Source: MFKM01 sp038065115 (GTDB lineage: Bacteria > Patescibacteriota > Minisyncoccia > UBA6257 > MFKM01). From it: a DNA stretch of 14,069 nt. A model generated the notes under the pieces. That model worked only from the letters and a program-made list of their open reading frames with translations. It had not been told where the DNA came from and did not search any database. The stretch covers positions 1 through 14,069 of the forward strand of contig JBBTRS010000028.1 in the NCBI GenBank assembly GCA_038065115.1, given 5' to 3'. Positions 11,655 to 14,069 of this stretch are shown here, piece after piece (position 1 is the stretch's first letter; every line of letters starts with the position of its first letter). Position numbers and translations under genes: made by a program.

Positions 11655-12087
11655 TTAATTTTTCTTGGATTTGGCGCTGAGCCTCTCGTTTTTTGATGAA
11701 TTCTCTTTTGTCGTATTCTTTTCGGCTCTTAGCCAATCCAATTCCAATCTTGATTTTATCGTTTTTAGTGTAAACCTTGAGTGGCACTAAAGTCAAGCCT
11801 TTTTCTTTGACGCGGCCTATTAGGTCATTTATTTCCGAAGTTTTAATCAAGAGTCGCCTAGTTCTTTTGGTGTCGTAATCAGGAGGAGAATTTTTGGGTT
11901 GATAAGCCGGAATATCCGCGTTAAGAAGCCAAAGCTGGCTATTTTTGATAATAGCGTAAGAACCGGCTAAATTCACATGGCCGGTTTTTATGGCTTTTAC
12001 CTCAAAACCTTTCAATTCAATGCCTGTTTCGTAGGTTTCCAGGATTTGGTAATCAAAATAAGCCCGTTTGTTGGTGGCAATATCCAT
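11647..12087 (-). CDS. smpB: SsrA-binding protein SmpB
   Basis: Binds the tRNA-like part of tmRNA and carries it into the stalled ribosome. The 146-residue product (usual about 150) has NKRAYFDYQILETYETGIELKG, the beta-barrel segments EVKAIKTGHVNLAGSYAII and LWLLNADIPAY, and the C-terminal RKEYDKREFIKKREAQRQ that enters the mRNA channel. The ATG has no SD; a TATACT -10 lies eight bases upstream, suggesting a leaderless message. The TGA stop falls within the first bases of ssrA, a tighter arrangement than the common smpB-ssrA adjacency. Confidence 0.97.
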   Translation of the reverse strand: MDIATNKRAYFDYQILETYETGIELKGFEVKAIKTGHVNLAGSYAIIKNSQLWLLNADIPAYQPKNSPPDYDTKRTRRLLIKTSEINDLIGRVKEKGLTLVPLKVYTKNDKIKIGIGLAKSRKEYDKREFIKKREAQRQIQEKLRG

Positions 12088-12095
12088 TAATTTTA

Positions 12096-12101
12096 AGTAT
12101 A
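12096..12101 (-). promoter_or_regulatory. -10 box of smpB, predicted leaderless
   Basis: TATACT on the minus strand ends eight bases before the smpB ATG. It lies at the outer end of one arm of the 18-bp inverted repeat. No convincing -35. Confidence 0.5.
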
Positions 12102-12185
12102 CCCCGTACTACAACATCTAGGTAGTGTTAGGTAGAAAAATATATTATACGAGGGTATTTCCTTGGAGTTGTAGTACGGGGTATA
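12098..12185. repeat. Perfect 18-bp inverted repeat in the smpB-argS divergent region
   Basis: Arms at 12098-12115 (TATACCCCGTACTACAAC) and 12168-12185 are exact reverse complements, 52 bp apart. Each arm ends in the TATA of the -10 box of the gene it faces, so the two divergent genes share identical core upstream sequence. The AT-rich spacer holds a further TATAAT-like sequence on the minus strand. Confidence 0.9.
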
Positions 12186-12187
12186 AT
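12182..12187 (+). promoter_or_regulatory. -10 box of argS, predicted leaderless
   Basis: TATAAT ends seven bases before the argS ATG; preceded by ACGGGG and without a clear -35. Transcription would start at or next to the A of ATG. Confidence 0.55.
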
Positions 12188-12194
12188 TGAATTA

Positions 12195-13760
12195 ATGCTT
12201 AAAACAAAAATTGCCGATTGTCTTAAAAAAGCCGTCAGGGAATCAATGGTTGTAGAAATTTTTTTCTCGGAAAATGAAAAATTCGGACATTATTCCACTA
12301 ATGTGGCCTTGCGATTAGCTAAATCACAAGGAAAAAATCCGATGGAGATAGCTGAAGGCATCAAGCATCAAGTGTCAAGCGTCAAGCCAAAATTATTTGA
12401 AAAAATAGAAGCGGCAGCGCCGGGATTTATTAATTTTTGGTTGACGCCGAAAGTTTTACAAAATGAACTTAAGGAAATTTTAAAACAAAAAGAAAAATAC
12501 GGGAATCTAAAATCAGGCAAGAATAAAAAAATAAATATAGAATTTATTTCAGCCAATCCCACGGGCCCTTTAACTATCGGCAACGGTCGGGGCGGTTTTT
12601 GCGGAGATGTTTTGGCGAAGGTTTTAGAAAAAGCGGATTACAAAGTAGCCAGGGAATATTATATTAATGACACCGGCGAACAAATAAAAAAATTAGGGCA
12701 TTCGGTTTTGGGAGACGAGCAAGCGGTTTATAAAGGCGATTATATTGAAAAGTTGCGGGAAAATATCGCGGAAAAAAATCCGATGGGGGTTGGGGAAAAA
12801 GCGGCGAAAACAATTTTAGAAGAAATAATAAAACCGGCGGTCAAAAAAATGGGGATAAAGTTTGATAATTGGTTTTCCGAAAAAAGTTTGTATAAAAGCA
12901 AGGCGGTTGAAAAAACGATAAACGAGCTTGAGAAAAAAAATCTTACGTATAAAAAAGAAGAAGCAGTTTGGTTTAAATCAACGGAATTCGGAGACGACAA
13001 AGACAGGGTATTGATAAAAGCAGGCGGAGAGAAAACATATTTCGCGTCAGACATCGCTTATCTCTTGAATAAATTCAAGAGAGGTTTTGGCAAGCTGATT
13101 ATTTTTCTAGGAGCAGACCATTATGGTTATATTGACAGAATAAAAGCCGCCGCTGAAGCGTTTGGTTATAAGAAAGAAAATATCGCTTTTATAATAATAC
13201 AATTGGTTCGGCTTCTTAAAGAGGGGAAGGAAGTGAAGATGTCCAAAAGAACCGGTTCTTATGTGACAATTGATGAATTGATTGATGAGGTTGGTTTGGA
13301 CGCGGCCAGATTTTTCTTTTTAATGAGTTCTCCGGACACTCATATGAATTTTGATTTAGATTTAGCCAAAGAACAGTCTTTAAAAAACCCGGTTTATTAC
13401 GCGCAGTATGCGGCGGTAAGATGTAATAGTATTTTGCGGAAATCCACCAAGATTAATATAATGACGTCCGACGTCATTAATTTAAAATTACTTAATACCC
13501 CGGAAGATATAAATTTGATGCGGGTGTTGGCGAGATTCCCCGAAGTCATAGAGACGGCAGCGGAAAATTATAATCCCCAAGCCTTGATTCGGTTTACCCT
13601 GGATTTAAGTCGGGAGTTTAATAATTTTTACGAAAAGGAAAAAATTATCGGCGAAAAGCGGGATTTAACGGCCGCTCGTTTGGAACTGATAAAAGCGACT
13701 CAAATAGTTTTTAAAAACTTATTTAATATTCTGGGAATAAGTTTTCCCGAGAGAATGTGA
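12195..13760 (+). CDS. argS: Arginine--tRNA ligase
   Basis: Class I synthetase that charges tRNA-Arg. The N-terminal Add-1 domain (residues 1-100, with GHYSTNVALRLAK) is followed by SANPTGPLTIGNGRGG, where the HIGH motif reads TIGN (127-130); both histidines are replaced, while the surrounding family signature is intact. The second motif is KMSKR (348-352). ADHYGYIDRI and the C-terminal DALR anticodon-binding domain (from about residue 400, YAQYAAVRCNSIL onward) complete it. The 521 residues are slightly short for the family. Residues 55-64 (IKHQVSSVKP) come from four 7-bp units at 12358-12385. It is monocistronic, and the start codon lies seven bases after TATAAT. Confidence 0.96.
   Translation: MLKTKIADCLKKAVRESMVVEIFFSENEKFGHYSTNVALRLAKSQGKNPMEIAEGIKHQVSSVKPKLFEKIEAAAPGFINFWLTPKVLQNELKEILKQKEKYGNLKSGKNKKINIEFISANPTGPLTIGNGRGGFCGDVLAKVLEKADYKVAREYYINDTGEQIKKLGHSVLGDEQAVYKGDYIEKLRENIAEKNPMGVGEKAAKTILEEIIKPAVKKMGIKFDNWFSEKSLYKSKAVEKTINELEKKNLTYKKEEAVWFKSTEFGDDKDRVLIKAGGEKTYFASDIAYLLNKFKRGFGKLIIFLGADHYGYIDRIKAAAEAFGYKKENIAFIIIQLVRLLKEGKEVKMSKRTGSYVTIDELIDEVGLDAARFFFLMSSPDTHMNFDLDLAKEQSLKNPVYYAQYAAVRCNSILRKSTKINIMTSDVINLKLLNTPEDINLMRVLARFPEVIETAAENYNPQALIRFTLDLSREFNNFYEKEKIIGEKRDLTAARLELIKATQIVFKNLFNILGISFPERM
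12358..12385. repeat. Four tandem 7-bp units (GCATCAA/GCGTCAA) inside argS
   Basis: Units GCATCAA, GCATCAA, GTGTCAA, GCGTCAA. Read as AAGCGTC they match the coding-strand unit in tsaD at 8327-8354. They encode IKHQVSSVK in the Add-1 domain. Confidence 0.85.
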
Positions 13761-13801
13761 TATCGTAAAATGCTAAATAGCAAAAACAACGCCTTCACCC
13801 A

Positions 13802-14069
13802 GCACCACTTTTATGTGTTACGTCTATATCCTTAAAAGCAGGAATTACAATCAAGTTTACGTAGGTTCAACAAATAATTTGATGAAGCGATTAGAAGATC
13901 ATAATTCCGGAAAAGAAATTTCAACCAGGCGATATATGCCTTGGGATATTTATTATTATGAAGCGTACTCACTTGAAAATCTGGCGAGACAAAGAGAAAA
14001 AAGGTTAAAACATAATGGCAATGCTATAAGAGAACTCAAAAAAAGGATAGGTCTTGATAAAAGTGGTGC
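13802..14069. repeat. 13-bp inverted repeat bracketing the GIY-YIG gene
   Basis: GCACCACTTTTAT (13802-13814) and ATAAAAGTGGTGC (14057-14069) are exact reverse complements about 242 bp apart. The right arm touches the window edge, so the match may be longer. Confidence 0.7.
13813..14069 (+). CDS. GIY-YIG domain protein, single-domain, cut by window edge
   Basis: The first 85 codons are visible. The product begins MCYVYILKSRNYNQVYVGST, where YVYIL stands for the GIY strand and VYVGS for YIG. NNLMKRLEDHNSG and a catalytic-region glutamate within YYYEAYSLENLARQREKRLKH follow the usual small GIY-YIG (UPF0213/YhbQ-like) layout. Such proteins are nuclease-fold single-domain proteins, widespread and often present in many copies in CPR genomes as I recall; the substrate is unknown. 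No SD is seen before the ATG. An inverted repeat brackets the gene, with the left arm covering its start codon. The 3' end is not in the window, so the C-terminus and any fusion are unknown. Confidence 0.85.
   Translation, partial: MCYVYILKSRNYNQVYVGSTNNLMKRLEDHNSGKEISTRRYMPWDIYYYEAYSLENLARQREKRLKHNGNAIRELKKRIGLDKSG

Overview
The window looks like chromosomal DNA from a Patescibacteria/CPR-type bacterium, probably Parcubacteria-like. This placement is inference: it rests on compact AT-rich genes, a short ValS without its C-terminal arm, a 56-residue bL35, an ArgS with TIGN in place of HIGH, many starts without a Shine-Dalgarno (SD) sequence, and GCCTGCCGGCAGGC-type palindromes between genes. 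TGA acts as a normal stop (smpB, rpmI), so the standard bacterial code applies.

Layout. 1-140: no convincing gene, small palindromes and a strong terminator. 217-702: a secreted or surface protein. 767-1547: three unrecognised small genes, two leftward and one rightward, around a dyad that supplies both -35 boxes. 1733-2845 (-): an L-2-hydroxyglutarate-oxidase-like FAD enzyme. 2963-8662 (-), in transcription order: tsaD, valS, prsW-like protease, hsp20, HAAAP-type amino-acid permease, closely packed except for a 105-bp gap before the permease. 8779-10272 (+): a membrane GT2 glycosyltransferase whose end overlaps rplT tail to tail. 10221-12087 (-), in transcription order: smpB, ssrA (tmRNA), infC, rpmI, rplT, a translation and ribosome-rescue cluster. 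12195-13760 (+): argS. 13813-end (+): a GIY-YIG protein cut by the window edge.

The genes mainly serve translation: charging (ValS, ArgS), tRNA modification (TsaD), initiation (IF3), large-subunit proteins (bL35, bL20) and trans-translation (SmpB with tmRNA). Envelope and proteostasis genes (GT2, PrsW, Hsp20, permease, secreted protein) surround them.

Most unusual: (1) short 7-bp-period tandem repeats, in at least two sequence families, lie inside the essential genes valS, tsaD (twice), argS and inside the tmRNA; further hairpin or GC-rich inserts sit in valS and tsaD, and all coding copies keep the frame. (2) infC has no ATG, GTG or TTG upstream of its conserved N-terminus and probably starts at AUU. 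(3) The tmRNA 5' end overlaps the smpB stop region by 8 nt, and infC starts about 23 nt after the tmRNA 3' end. (4) Several housekeeping genes have a -10 box only 6-8 nt before ATG (predicted leaderless mRNAs), while the small accessory genes have near-perfect SD sites. (5) Long perfect inverted repeats (21 bp and 18 bp) frame the hsp20/permease and smpB/argS intergenic regions; a 13-bp pair frames the GIY-YIG gene.
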